Positions 7,223 to 14,784 are shown, counted from the stretch's first letter. The stretch: DNA of 18,654 bases from SSSZ01 sp035345935 (GCA_035345935.1 DAORDK010000065.1:1-18654), one strand, 5' to 3'. Made by a program: numbers and translations. Notes: generated by a model not told the origin, from the sequence alone.

Positions 7223-7870
7223 CTATTCCTCCAATCCCGTCGACCGCCGCCAGTTCCAAGGTTCGATCGGGTTCTTATCCGCCCACAGCCCGAGCCGCTG
7301 GGCCTTGGCCTCGAATGCGGCCCGCTCGTATTCTTCCCTTGTCCGGGGCGCTTCTTCCACCTCGGACGGCCGATACCACCAAGCCATCCCGGCGCGCAGC
7401 TGCTCGAGACCCAAATCCAGGCCATTGATCCGTACCACGCAGGTCTCCTGGAATTGGCGGTGGGTTCTGCATTCCGCCGACGCCTCCCGGTCGAAGGCCA
7501 GGGCAGCGAGATTCGATTTGGCCCGTTGTCCGAAGGGCTGGGTCTGTTCGGGGGCATCGATCCCGGAAATCCGAATCCGGTGCTGCCGCCGGGAAGGATC
7601 CAGCAGGGAAACCGTATCGCCGTCGATGATGCCGACGATACGGCCCTGGACGATCTTTGGCGAACGTTCTGGAATTGCCGGCATCTGCCCAGGCCCAGCG
7701 GTCGCCGCAGATCCCAGGAGGGCAGCGCCGGGAGGAAGCTGCGGCGCTTGGGCATCGCAGGGGCGGTTCCTGAGAACGGATTGCCCTCCCTCGGAACAGC
7801 GGTAAAGCTGCCCATGGGCTGAGGCCATCCAGGCCAAACTTGCGCCGATCAACAGAATTGAGCGTTTCAT
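7223..7870 (-). CDS. Secreted staphylococcal-nuclease-like (thermonuclease) protein with DUF4124-like N-terminus
   Basis: A 215-residue protein with a Sec signal peptide (about residues 1-20, MKRSILLIGASLAWMASAHG) and a short Cys-paired segment LYRCSEGGQSVLRNRPC (22-38), like DUF4124 domains. After a Pro/Ala-rich linker comes an SNase domain (about 72-207). Conserved nuclease features are IIDGDTVSL (Asp85, equivalent to Asp21 of S. aureus nuclease) and RISGIDAPEQ (Arg100 and Glu108, equivalent to Arg35 and Glu43). The later LEQLRAGMAWWYRPS and AQRLGLWAD segments are also typical. Oddly, the usual DRYGR motif is replaced by HRQFQ, placing Gln141 where catalytic Arg87 should be. A GGAGAG ribosome binding site precedes the ATG and lies inside the upstream mini-lipoprotein ORF, whose stop overlaps this start by four bases. 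The likely location is the periplasm or outside the cell. Confidence 0.88.
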   Translation of the reverse strand: MKRSILLIGASLAWMASAHGQLYRCSEGGQSVLRNRPCDAQAPQLPPGAALLGSAATAGPGQMPAIPERSPKIVQGRIVGIIDGDTVSLLDPSRRQHRIRISGIDAPEQTQPFGQRAKSNLAALAFDREASAECRTHRQFQETCVVRINGLDLGLEQLRAGMAWWYRPSEVEEAPRTREEYERAAFEAKAQRLGLWADKNPIEPWNWRRSTGLEE

Positions 7871-8043
7871 GGTCTCTCCGTGCGGACAACGGGCTGCCCG
7901 TTATCCGGGAGTTCAGGACTGTTGCCCAGGGTGATGCCCAGAGTCGCCGAGCACCCACTCAGAAAAACGCACGACAGGCAGAGACCGACTACCGAGTGCT
8001 TGGCCCTGGAGGGGAAAGCATGCCCCCATCGGGGTTTCCGCAC
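7867..8043 (-). CDS. Candidate 58-residue lipoprotein overlapping the nuclease gene
   Basis: A small ORF whose TGA stop overlaps the nuclease ATG (ATGA), suggesting translational coupling. From a GTG at 8043 it has a basic N-terminus (MRKPRWGHAFPSRAKH), a hydrophobic stretch VVGLCLSCVFLSGC ending in an LSGC lipobox (Cys31), and a 27-residue mature tail after the Cys (SATLGITLGNSPELPDNGQP...). An ATG at 8124 would lengthen it to 85 residues, but that extension is Arg/Pro-rich and looks noncoding. Neither start has a clear ribosome binding site, so the start is uncertain. The lipobox and four-base overlap support a real gene; no family is recognised. The stretch 8044-8158 upstream of it holds the hairpin after selO and nothing else I can name. 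Confidence 0.42.
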   Translation of the reverse strand: MRKPRWGHAFPSRAKHSVVGLCLSCVFLSGCSATLGITLGNSPELPDNGQPVVRTERP

Positions 8044-8128
8044 CGATCGGCTGCGCTCGGCCGGCTTGGAGGGCCTTGCCGCGCAGGGAAGAACGGCATT
8101 TCCGGCCGGTCGAGTCACGCGCACAAGG

Positions 8129-8154
8129 TCGCGGACCGTCGGGCGACTCCGCGA
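8129..8154 (-). terminator. Long hairpin just after selO
   Basis: On either strand, TCGCGGA (8129-8135) pairs with TCCGCGA (8148-8154). An inner GTC/GAC (8138-8140 with 8145-8147) extends the stem past a two-base bulge and closes a four-base loop. It begins four bases beyond the selO stop codon. The following bases are only weakly T-rich (CCTTGTG), so it may terminate poorly or protect the mRNA end. Confidence 0.45.
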
Positions 8155-8158
8155 GCCA

Positions 8159-9655
8159 TCAGGTACCGCAAAAGGTCTGATACGCCGCCGTCACTTCCGG
8201 CGCTGCGGGCCGACTGTAGGCCTCGTCCTCCGGCCGGGCGTCGAAGGGTTCGAGCAAGACCGTCAGAAGACGTTCGAAGGGCGCCATATCCTCCCGGTCG
8301 ACCGCGGCATCCAGGGCTTCCTCGACCCGGTGGTTGCGGGGGATGTAGGCGGGGTTGGCTCGCTTCATCGTGGCGAGGGTCTGCGGCCCCGGATCGCCGA
8401 CCCTTTCCCGCCAGCGCTTGAGCCAGACCGCCGCTTTCTGAGCATCGCCGAGCAGATTGGCAAGGGCGCCGACCGTCCCCGCGGCTTCGTCGTGGAGGGC
8501 TCGGAAGGCCAGGGTGAAATCGACCCGGCCGGCGGCCAGCAGGGCGAGGAAATCGGCGACCAATCCGTGGTCAGCGTCGGTGAGGGCGGTCGGCGGCAGG
8601 CCGAGCTTGTCGCCGAAGACTTTCAGCCACTGGGCATCAAGCCAAGCCGGGAAGGCTTCGAGTATCTCGGTGGCCAGGGTCACCGCCCGTTCTTCGTCGG
8701 GATCGAGCAGGGGTAGCAAGGCCTCGGCAAGGCGGGCGAGATTCCATTGGGCGATCTTGCCTTGCTGGCCGTAGGCATAACGGCCTCCGGTATCGATGGA
8801 ACTGAAGACGGTCAATGGGTGGTAGGTCTCCATGAAGGCGCAGGGCCCGTAGTCGATGGTTTCCCCGGAAATGCTCATATTGTCGGTATTCATGACCCCA
8901 TGAATGAAACCGATCCCGAGCCAGCGGGCCACCAGGGCGGCCTGGCGGCGGGCGACGGCATCCAGGAAGGCGACGTAGGGTCGCTCGCCCCCCGCCAGAT
9001 CCGGATAGTGGCGGGCGATGGCGTAGTCGGCCAGTTGTTTGACCGCTTCCGGCCCCCGGTGGGCGGCGAAGAATTCGAAGGTCCCGATGCGCAGATGGCT
9101 GGCCGCAACGCGGGTGAGCACCGCTCCGGGCAGGGGCCGGTCCCGGCGCACGGTTTCGCCGGTGGCGACCACCGCAAGGGTGCGCGTCGTGGGGACGCCG
9201 AGGGCGGCCATGGCCTCGCCGACGAGGTATTCCCGCAGGGCGGGACCCAGGGCGCACTTGCCGTCCCCCCGGCGGGAAAACGGAGTGCGGCCGGAGCCCT
9301 TGAAGGCGATGTCGCGCCGCTCCCCGTTCCGGTCGATGACTTCGCCGAGCAGGAGGGCGCGGCCGTCCCCCAACTGAGGGGAAAATTGGCCGAACTGATG
9401 GCCGGCGTAGGCCTGGGCAAGAGGCGAAGCGCCGGCGGGAACAAGATTTCCGGCCAGGGCATCGACGCCGGCCGGCTGCTCGAGGATGTGCGGGTCGACG
9501 CGCAGTTCTTCGGCCAGGGCGCGGTTGAGGATGACCAGGCGAGGCGCGGGAACCGGCGTCGGGTTCCAGCCGACGTAGAAGCCCTCCAGGTCGCGGGAAT
9601 AGCTGTTGTCGAAGTCGAAGAGTCTGGGACCGGGGTGAAGAACGGGGGAATTCAT
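8159..9655 (-). CDS. selO: SelO family protein adenylyltransferase (YdiU/UPF0061)
   Basis: Pseudokinase-fold enzyme that binds ATP in a flipped orientation and transfers AMP to Ser, Thr or Tyr of target proteins; E. coli SelO is implicated in redox stress. The 498 residues match the usual bacterial length. Expected catalytic positions are present: Lys119 in AFKGSGRTPFSRRGDGKCAL, Glu142 in REYLVGEAM, Asp258 in HGVMNTDNMS and Asp268 in TIDYGP. The N-terminal block FDNSYSRDLEGFYVGWNPTP and the QAYAGHQFGQFSPQLGDGRA motif are also diagnostic. The C-terminus ends FCGT, with Cys third from the end, where animal SELENOO carries selenocysteine. The gene is divergent from mutS across a 138-base gap. 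AAGG lies about 9 bases before the ATG. Its targets here are unknown. Confidence 0.95.
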   Translation of the reverse strand: MNSPVLHPGPRLFDFDNSYSRDLEGFYVGWNPTPVPAPRLVILNRALAEELRVDPHILEQPAGVDALAGNLVPAGASPLAQAYAGHQFGQFSPQLGDGRALLLGEVIDRNGERRDIAFKGSGRTPFSRRGDGKCALGPALREYLVGEAMAALGVPTTRTLAVVATGETVRRDRPLPGAVLTRVAASHLRIGTFEFFAAHRGPEAVKQLADYAIARHYPDLAGGERPYVAFLDAVARRQAALVARWLGIGFIHGVMNTDNMSISGETIDYGPCAFMETYHPLTVFSSIDTGGRYAYGQQGKIAQWNLARLAEALLPLLDPDEERAVTLATEILEAFPAWLDAQWLKVFGDKLGLPPTALTDADHGLVADFLALLAAGRVDFTLAFRALHDEAAGTVGALANLLGDAQKAAVWLKRWRERVGDPGPQTLATMKRANPAYIPRNHRVEEALDAAVDREDMAPFERLLTVLLEPFDARPEDEAYSRPAAPEVTAAYQTFCGT

Positions 9656-9793
9656 GGCAGAACCTTGTTTTGCGGGCCGGGGTTCGACTTTGCGCCGCGG
9701 GCGATGGTTCCGCCCGGCGTCCTAATCGAAGACAATAACGGCCGCACACCGGGCGCCGAGCTCGCACCGCCCACAAACTCCCCCGTCCTTGCC

Positions 9794-12409
9794 ATGACCC
9801 TTCGCGATCCCGCTGCCCTCTCCGAGAGCATGCTCAAGCAGCACACCCCGATGATGCAGCAATATCTCGCCCTCAAGGCGAAGCATGCGGGCACCCTGCT
9901 CTTCTATCGCATGGGGGATTTCTACGAACTTTTCTTCGACGATGCGGAGAAGGCGGCCCGGCTCCTGGATATCACCTTGACCACCCGGGGCCAGTCGGCG
10001 GGACAGCCGATCAAGATGGCCGGGGTGCCCTTCCACGCCCTGGAACCCTATCTCGCCAAGCTGGTCAAGTTGGGCGAATCGGCAGTCATCTGCGAGCAGA
10101 TCGGCGATCCGGCCACCAGCAAGGGACCCGTGGAACGGGCCGTCTCGCGCATCGTCACCCCGGGAACCCTGACCGACGCGGCATTGCTCGACGATAAGCG
10201 GGACACCTGGTTGCTGGCCCTGGCCCAGAGCCGTCAGACCGTGGGACTGGCGCGCTTGAATCTGGCGAGCGGCGAGTTCCTCCTCACCGAGGTGCCGGCG
10301 GATCATCTGGCCGCCAGCCTGGAGCGCATCCGTCCCGCGGAACTGCTGCTGCCGGAATCCCTCGCCTTCGCGCTCCCTCTCGAAGGCGTCGCCCGCACCT
10401 TGCTGCCGGATTGGCATTTCGACGGGGATTCCGCGCGCCGTCTGCTTTGCGAGCATTTTCGGGTTGCTTCTCTGGGAGGATTCGGCGCCGACGGCTTGCG
10501 ACCGGCGGTGGCCGCCGCCGGCGCCCTGCTCCACTACGCCCGGGAAACCCAGTCCGGCACCCTGCCCCACGTCCAATCCATCGCCGTTGAAGTGGAAGCC
10601 GACTACCTGGGGCTGGACGCCGCCACCCGGCGCAACCTGGAATTGACCGAAACCCTGCGCGGCCAGCCCGCTCCGACCCTCTTTTCCCTGCTCGACCGCT
10701 GCATCACCGGAATGGGATCGCGCCTGTTGCGCCACGCCCTCCACCACCCCCTGCGCAACCGCATGCTGCTGGCCGCCCGCCACCAGGCGGTGGATGCCCT
10801 GATGGCCGATTACGCCCGCCTGGCGGGCGAGGTGCGTCAGGCCCTGAAGGGTTTTGCCGACGTGGAGCGCATTGCCGGGCGTATCGCCTTGCGGAATGCG
10901 CGGCCCAGGGATCTGGCCGGCCTGCGGGAATCCCTCGCCCGGCTGGCCGGTCTGCGCGCGCCGCTGGCGGAGACACCGGCCCCCTTGTTGGAGTCGTTGG
11001 CGACCGAACTGGCGACGCCGCCCACGCCCCTCGATCTGTTGACTCGCGGCATCGCCGCCGAACCCGGTGCGCAAATCCGCGACGGCGGGATCATCGCTCC
11101 CGGCTACGACGCCGAATTGGACGAATTGCGGGCGCTGAACGACAACTGCGGCAGTTTCCTGGTGGCCCTGGAAATCCGGGAGCGGGAACGCACCGGCATC
11201 GCCAACCTCAAGGTCGAATACAACAAGGTGCACGGCTTCTACATCGAAGTCACCCACGCCAATGCCGCCAAGGTTCCCGACGACTATCGGCGTCGCCAGA
11301 CTTTGAAGAATGCCGAGCGCTACATCACCCCGGAGCTGAAAGCCTTCGAAGACAAGGCGCTCTCCGCCCAGGAAAGGGCGCTGACGCGGGAAAAGACCCT
11401 CTACGAAGACCTTCTCGACCGGCTGCTGCCCGACGTGCCGGTCTTTCAGACCCTTGCCCGGGCACTGGCCCACCTGGACCTGCTGGCCACCTTTGCCGAC
11501 GCCGCACTGCGCCACAACTGGTGCCGGCCGGAGTTTGCCGAAGAGCCCGGCCTCTGGGTCGAGGCCGGCCGCCACCCGGTGGTCGAAGCGGAGATGGCCG
11601 CCGGTTCGGCTGCCGCGCCGGAAAGCTTCATCGCCAACGACCTGGCCCTGGCCGAAGGACGGCGGCTCCTCCTCATCACCGGCCCCAATATGGGCGGCAA
11701 GAGTACCTACATGCGCCAGGCGGCCCTCATCGCGCTGCTGGCCCATGTCGGCAGCTTCGTGCCGGCTCGGCGGGCGGTCCTCGGGCCCCTGGATCGCATC
11801 TTCACCCGCATCGGCGCGTCCGACGATCTGGCTTCCGGCCGGTCGACCTTCATGGTGGAAATGACCGAGGCGGCCGCCATCCTCCACCACGCGACTTCGT
11901 GCAGCTTGGTACTCATGGATGAGATCGGGCGCGGCACTTCGACCTTCGACGGCATGGCGCTGGCCTTCGCCATCCTCCGCCACCTGGTGGAAAAGAACCG
12001 CAGCCTGACCCTCTTCGCCACCCATTATTTCGAGCTGACCCGCCTCGCCCACGAATATCCGGAGTTGGCCAACGTGCATCTGGATGCCGTCGAGCACGGG
12101 GATCGCATCGTCTTTCTCCATGCCGTCGAGGAAGGGCCCGCCAACCAGAGCTACGGGATCCAGGTGGCCGCCCTGGCGGGAATTCCCGCTCCGGTGGTAC
12201 GGGCGGCCCGCAGGCAGTTGCGGGAATTCGAGCAGCGGGCGGCGATCGATCCCCTGCAGCCCGACCTTTTTACCGGCGCCCTCCCGGCCGAACCGGAGGA
12301 AGCGCCGCCTCACCCGGTCATCGAACGGCTGGCTGCCCTCGATCCGGACGTGCTGTCGCCCCGGGAAGCGCTGGAAGCGCTCTACGCCTTGAAGGCCCTC
12401 CTGCCGTGA
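9794..12409 (+). CDS. mutS: DNA mismatch repair protein MutS
   Basis: Recognises base mismatches and small loops and, with MutL, starts strand-specific repair. The 871 residues match MutS1. The mismatch-binding motif GDFYELF places Phe43 and Glu45 at the wedge positions. Connector and lever segments follow, then the ATPase: Walker A GPNMGGKST (630-638), Walker B LVLMDEIGRGTSTFDGMALA (Asp709-Glu710) and FATHYFELTRL. The C-terminus EALEALYALKALLP resembles the dimer/tetramer helix of proteobacterial MutS. The frame is open far upstream (to 8747), but that part is antisense to selO. The ATG at 9794 gives the expected N-terminus before QHTPMMQQYLALKAKH; an internal ATG at 9830 is an alternative. 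No strong ribosome binding site is visible. A metallophosphoesterase gene overlaps its stop. Confidence 0.96.
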   Translation: MTLRDPAALSESMLKQHTPMMQQYLALKAKHAGTLLFYRMGDFYELFFDDAEKAARLLDITLTTRGQSAGQPIKMAGVPFHALEPYLAKLVKLGESAVICEQIGDPATSKGPVERAVSRIVTPGTLTDAALLDDKRDTWLLALAQSRQTVGLARLNLASGEFLLTEVPADHLAASLERIRPAELLLPESLAFALPLEGVARTLLPDWHFDGDSARRLLCEHFRVASLGGFGADGLRPAVAAAGALLHYARETQSGTLPHVQSIAVEVEADYLGLDAATRRNLELTETLRGQPAPTLFSLLDRCITGMGSRLLRHALHHPLRNRMLLAARHQAVDALMADYARLAGEVRQALKGFADVERIAGRIALRNARPRDLAGLRESLARLAGLRAPLAETPAPLLESLATELATPPTPLDLLTRGIAAEPGAQIRDGGIIAPGYDAELDELRALNDNCGSFLVALEIRERERTGIANLKVEYNKVHGFYIEVTHANAAKVPDDYRRRQTLKNAERYITPELKAFEDKALSAQERALTREKTLYEDLLDRLLPDVPVFQTLARALAHLDLLATFADAALRHNWCRPEFAEEPGLWVEAGRHPVVEAEMAAGSAAAPESFIANDLALAEGRRLLLITGPNMGGKSTYMRQAALIALLAHVGSFVPARRAVLGPLDRIFTRIGASDDLASGRSTFMVEMTEAAAILHHATSCSLVLMDEIGRGTSTFDGMALAFAILRHLVEKNRSLTLFATHYFELTRLAHEYPELANVHLDAVEHGDRIVFLHAVEEGPANQSYGIQVAALAGIPAPVVRAARRQLREFEQRAAIDPLQPDLFTGALPAEPEEAPPHPVIERLAALDPDVLSPREALEALYALKALLP

Positions 12410-13365
12410 GAGGCTGGCTGCCGGCGGCGCTGCTGGCCTGCGCCCTGGCCGCCCACGGCGAGCCGTGGTCCTTTGCGGTCATCGGCGATACGCCCTATTC
12501 CGACGCCGAGCGGCGCGAACTGCCGGCGCTCCTGGCCGCGGCGGCGCAATCCGGAGCCCGCTTCATTCTTCACGCCGGCGACATCAAGCGCGGCAAGGAT
12601 CCTTGCGACGACGCGCTCTATGCCGATCGTCGGGCGCTCTTCGACGCTGCGCCGATACCCTTGATCTTCGCGCCCGGCGACAACGAATGGACCGACTGCG
12701 CCCGCTTGTCCGCGGGGTCCTACTTACCCGAAGAGCGTCTAGCCAAGCTGCGCACGGTGTTCTGGCCTGACGATCAGTCCCTGGGCGCGAGCAAGCGCCC
12801 CGTCGAGCGACAATCCGCCGACTTTCCGGAGCACGGGCGCTTCCGGGAAGGGGCGGTTCTGTTTCTGAGCCTCAATGTCCCGGGCGGAGACAACCACCGG
12901 GGGGTCGCTTTCCGGCCGCCCGCAGAATTTACCGCCCGGGAGGCGGCGATCTCACGCTGGCTGCGGGAGTCCTTCGCCCTGGCAAGAAACGAGGAACTCG
13001 CTGCCGTGGTGATCCTAATGCAGGGCGATCCGGGATTCACCAGTTTCGGCCGGGGAATTCCACGGCGGGGTTTCGCCGAGCTGTTGCGTACGGTGCGCGC
13101 CGAGACCCTGGCATTCCCCGGAAGCGTCCTGCTCATTCATGGCGATGGCCATAACCACCATATCGACCAGCCTCTGCGGGACGACCAGGGCCGTCCCTAC
13201 TCCCGCTTCACCCGCCTGGAAACCTACGGTTATCCTGCCCTGGGTTGGGTTCGGGTCACCCCGGACGCGGCAGTACCGGGCGGGTTTCGTTTCGACTCCC
13301 TCCCCTGGAAAGAAGCCCCGTCACCCCAGGAATGGGCGTTGCGGGGCTTTTTCGGGATGCGTTAG
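12406..13365 (+). CDS. Exported calcineurin-like metallophosphoesterase, coupled to mutS
   Basis: A 319-residue protein starting at a GTG that overlaps the mutS stop (GTGA), so translation is probably coupled. Residues 1-18 (MRGWLPAALLACALAAHG) form a signal peptide. The calcineurin-like phosphoesterase signatures follow in order: VIGDTPY (Asp28), HAGDIK (His57, Asp59), PGDNEW (Asp92-Asn93-Glu94) and, near the C-terminus, IHGDGHNHH (His245, His249). The lone GD-x-P-Y variant of the first motif and the central QGDPGF (about residue 206) fit a periplasmic or secreted subgroup. The substrate is unknown. A four-base overlap with a cytoplasmic repair gene is odd for an exported enzyme and probably reflects gene compaction rather than joint function. 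Confidence 0.85.
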   Translation: MRGWLPAALLACALAAHGEPWSFAVIGDTPYSDAERRELPALLAAAAQSGARFILHAGDIKRGKDPCDDALYADRRALFDAAPIPLIFAPGDNEWTDCARLSAGSYLPEERLAKLRTVFWPDDQSLGASKRPVERQSADFPEHGRFREGAVLFLSLNVPGGDNHRGVAFRPPAEFTAREAAISRWLRESFALARNEELAAVVILMQGDPGFTSFGRGIPRRGFAELLRTVRAETLAFPGSVLLIHGDGHNHHIDQPLRDDQGRPYSRFTRLETYGYPALGWVRVTPDAAVPGGFRFDSLPWKEAPSPQEWALRGFFGMR

Positions 13366-13384
13366 CCAGGACTACCCGGATAAG

Positions 13385-13404
13385 ACCGGGAGCTTCCCTC
13401 CGGT
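13385..13404. terminator. Hairpin between convergent metallophosphoesterase and slyD genes
   Basis: ACCGGGAG (13385-13392) pairs with CTCCGGT (13398-13404) with one bulged G and a five-base loop. It occupies the 49-base gap between two convergent stop codons, a natural place for a shared terminator. There is no long T-run on either side. Confidence 0.4.
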
Positions 13405-13414
13405 TCTGCGCCGA

Positions 13415-13912
13415 TCAGCCGTGCTCGCAATCCTCGCCATGGTCGTGGACGTGGCCGTGGTTGACTTCGTCTTCGCTTGCGGCCCGCACCCCGGTCACGG
13501 TACAGGTGAACACGAGGGCCATTCCGGCCAGGGGGTGATTTCCGTCGAGAACGACCTTGCCATCCGCGATGTCGGTCACCCGATAGATGACGAAATCCTC
13601 GTCCTCGGTGCCTTCCGGCGCGCCTTCGAACTGCATGCCGACGGTGAGTTCCTTGGGAAAATCTTCCCGCGCTTCGACCTGGACGAGGTCGGCGTCGTAA
13701 TCGCCAAAGGCTTCGTCGGGCTGCAGCTTGACCTGGACCGATTCACCGATTCCCTTGCCCTGGAGCGCCTCCTCGATCTTGGGGAAGATGTCGTCGTAGC
13801 CGCCGTGCAGGTAGACGATGGGTTCCCTCCCCTCGTCCACTACCGCTCCCTCGGGATCGGTAACGTGGTAATCGAGGGTGACGACGGTATTGCGGGCTAC
13901 CAGTGCATTCAT
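13415..13912 (-). CDS. slyD: SlyD-type FKBP peptidyl-prolyl cis-trans isomerase
   Basis: Cytoplasmic prolyl isomerase and folding helper that also binds nickel in E. coli. The 165 residues comprise the FKBP domain with the inserted chaperone (IF) domain at about 70-125. The conserved N-terminal part VTLDYHVTDPEGAVVDEG leads to PIVYLHGGYDDIFPKIEEAL (31-50). The sequence LDGNHPLAGMALVF (122-135) is the family signature. The C-terminal tail is His/Cys-rich (NHGHVHDHGEDCEHG), a shorter version of the E. coli metal-binding tail. The ATG at 13912 overlaps the stop of the peroxiredoxin gene (ATGA), so the two are coupled. The frame upstream is open but lies within that gene and is Arg-rich, so it is not used. 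Confidence 0.93.
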   Translation of the reverse strand: MNALVARNTVVTLDYHVTDPEGAVVDEGREPIVYLHGGYDDIFPKIEEALQGKGIGESVQVKLQPDEAFGDYDADLVQVEAREDFPKELTVGMQFEGAPEGTEDEDFVIYRVTDIADGKVVLDGNHPLAGMALVFTCTVTGVRAASEDEVNHGHVHDHGEDCEHG

Positions 13913-14379
13913 GAATCGAGTTCCTTGACCAGGCGCAGCACGTCCAGTGCGTGGCCTTTGAAATTGACGTTGTAAAGGGCATGGCGGATGACGCCTTCGC
14001 CGTCGATGATGAAGGTCGAGCGGGCAACGCAATAGCGGGTCTGCCCGTCAACCTCCTTGGCCTGGAGCACTCTGTAAAGCGAACAGACCTCGCCTTCGGT
14101 ATCCGCGAGAAGGGCGACTCCTATGCCTTCCTTGTCGCGGAATTCGGCATGCGTGAGGCAGTCGTCCCGGCTGATACCGAAAAGGACGCAGTTGCAGTCG
14201 CTGAAATCGGGTTCGTGATCGGAAAAATCCGTCGCTTCGACGGTACAGCCGGGCGTGCCATCCTTGGGGTAGAAGAACAGGACCACCCGCTTTCCGCGGT
14301 AATCCGCCAGAGTGACGGACTCCATGTCCGCATCGGGCAGGGTAAATCCCGGCGCGTGTTCTCCGGCCTTGAGCTGCAT
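13909..14379 (-). CDS. bcp: Bcp/PrxQ-type peroxiredoxin (thioredoxin-dependent peroxidase)
   Basis: Cytoplasmic peroxiredoxin that reduces hydrogen peroxide and organic hydroperoxides. At 156 residues it has the standard length. The peroxidatic motif is YPKDGTPGCTVEATDFSD, with Cys45 as the reactive residue. Many Bcp proteins have a resolving Cys five residues later (PGCTxEAC); here that position is Thr50. Other cysteines (Cys62, Cys64, Cys74, Cys99, Cys117) could act in its place, or the enzyme may work in a 1-Cys mode. The later motif RSTFIIDGEGVIRHALYNVN is typical. AAGGAGA precedes the ATG. It is the first gene of a pair with slyD, behind its own candidate promoter. Confidence 0.92.
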   Translation of the reverse strand: MQLKAGEHAPGFTLPDADMESVTLADYRGKRVVLFFYPKDGTPGCTVEATDFSDHEPDFSDCNCVLFGISRDDCLTHAEFRDKEGIGVALLADTEGEVCSLYRVLQAKEVDGQTRYCVARSTFIIDGEGVIRHALYNVNFKGHALDVLRLVKELDS

Positions 14380-14445
14380 GCTGTTCTCCTTGTGCGCGCT
14401 CGTCTCTGTGGGGGCGACCCTTTGTAAAACGGCCTACCTGCGAGG

Positions 14446-14474
14446 ATTCTAGCGAAGCTCCCGGCCGCTGACTA
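14446..14474 (-). promoter_or_regulatory. Candidate sigma-70 promoter for bcp-slyD
   Basis: On the minus strand, TAGTCA (14474-14469) is followed after exactly 17 bases by TAGAAT (14451-14446). These match TTGACA at four of six and TATAAT at five of six positions. It lies in the 120-base gap between ftsB and the peroxiredoxin gene, 67 bases before its ATG. The rest of that gap shows no further structure I can support. Confidence 0.45.
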
Positions 14475-14499
14475 TGGGCTGGAGCGAAGTTAAGGAGGT

Positions 14500-14784
14500 T
14501 TATTTTTGGGCGGGGTTTTCGGGAACCGACACGAAGGTTTCGTCCTGGCGGATCATGCCGAGTTCGAAGCGGGCCCGCTCTTCGATGGCATCGTAGCCCT
14601 GCTTCAGATCGCGAACCTCGGCGTCGAGGCCGGCGTTGCGGATCTCCAGCTTGCGGGTGACCGCCTTCTGCTGCTGCACCTGTTCTTCGGCCTCCCATAC
14701 CTTGAGCCACCCCCCCTTGCCCAGCCAGAGGGGATACTGAAGGAGCAGGATCAGGGCGAGAAGGCCGAGGGAAAGCCAGCGCAT
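14500..14784 (-). CDS. ftsB: Cell division protein FtsB
   Basis: Small bitopic inner-membrane protein of the FtsQLB complex, which signals septal peptidoglycan synthesis to FtsWI. The 94 residues have the expected layout. A very short cytoplasmic start (MRW) is followed by one membrane segment (about 4-21, LSLGLLALILLLQYPLWL). A GKGGWLKVWEAEEQVQQQ stretch leads into a periplasmic coiled coil (about 31-65), and the C-terminal part ARFELGMIRQDETFVSVPEN (71-90) carries the FtsB signature (ARxELGMI...E). It follows eno on the same strand, as in many beta- and gammaproteobacteria. The ATG is fixed by an in-frame stop two codons upstream, although no ribosome binding site is visible. The 118-base gap to eno holds a 10-base inverted repeat (GAGGGATGAG, 14793-14802, with 14879-14888) 76 bases apart. 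Confidence 0.93.
   Translation of the reverse strand: MRWLSLGLLALILLLQYPLWLGKGGWLKVWEAEEQVQQQKAVTRKLEIRNAGLDAEVRDLKQGYDAIEERARFELGMIRQDETFVSVPENPAQK

Noticed and set aside
8747..9793. A 349-codon in-frame extension upstream of mutS
   Set aside because: It runs antisense through selO and carries no domain; MutS homologues begin close to the QHTPMMQQYL segment.
9722..12313. An 863-codon open frame antisense to mutS
   Set aside because: It exactly mirrors mutS codon positions, is rich in Gly, Gln, His and Val without any family motif, and mutS is unambiguous. It is a by-product of high-GC codon usage.
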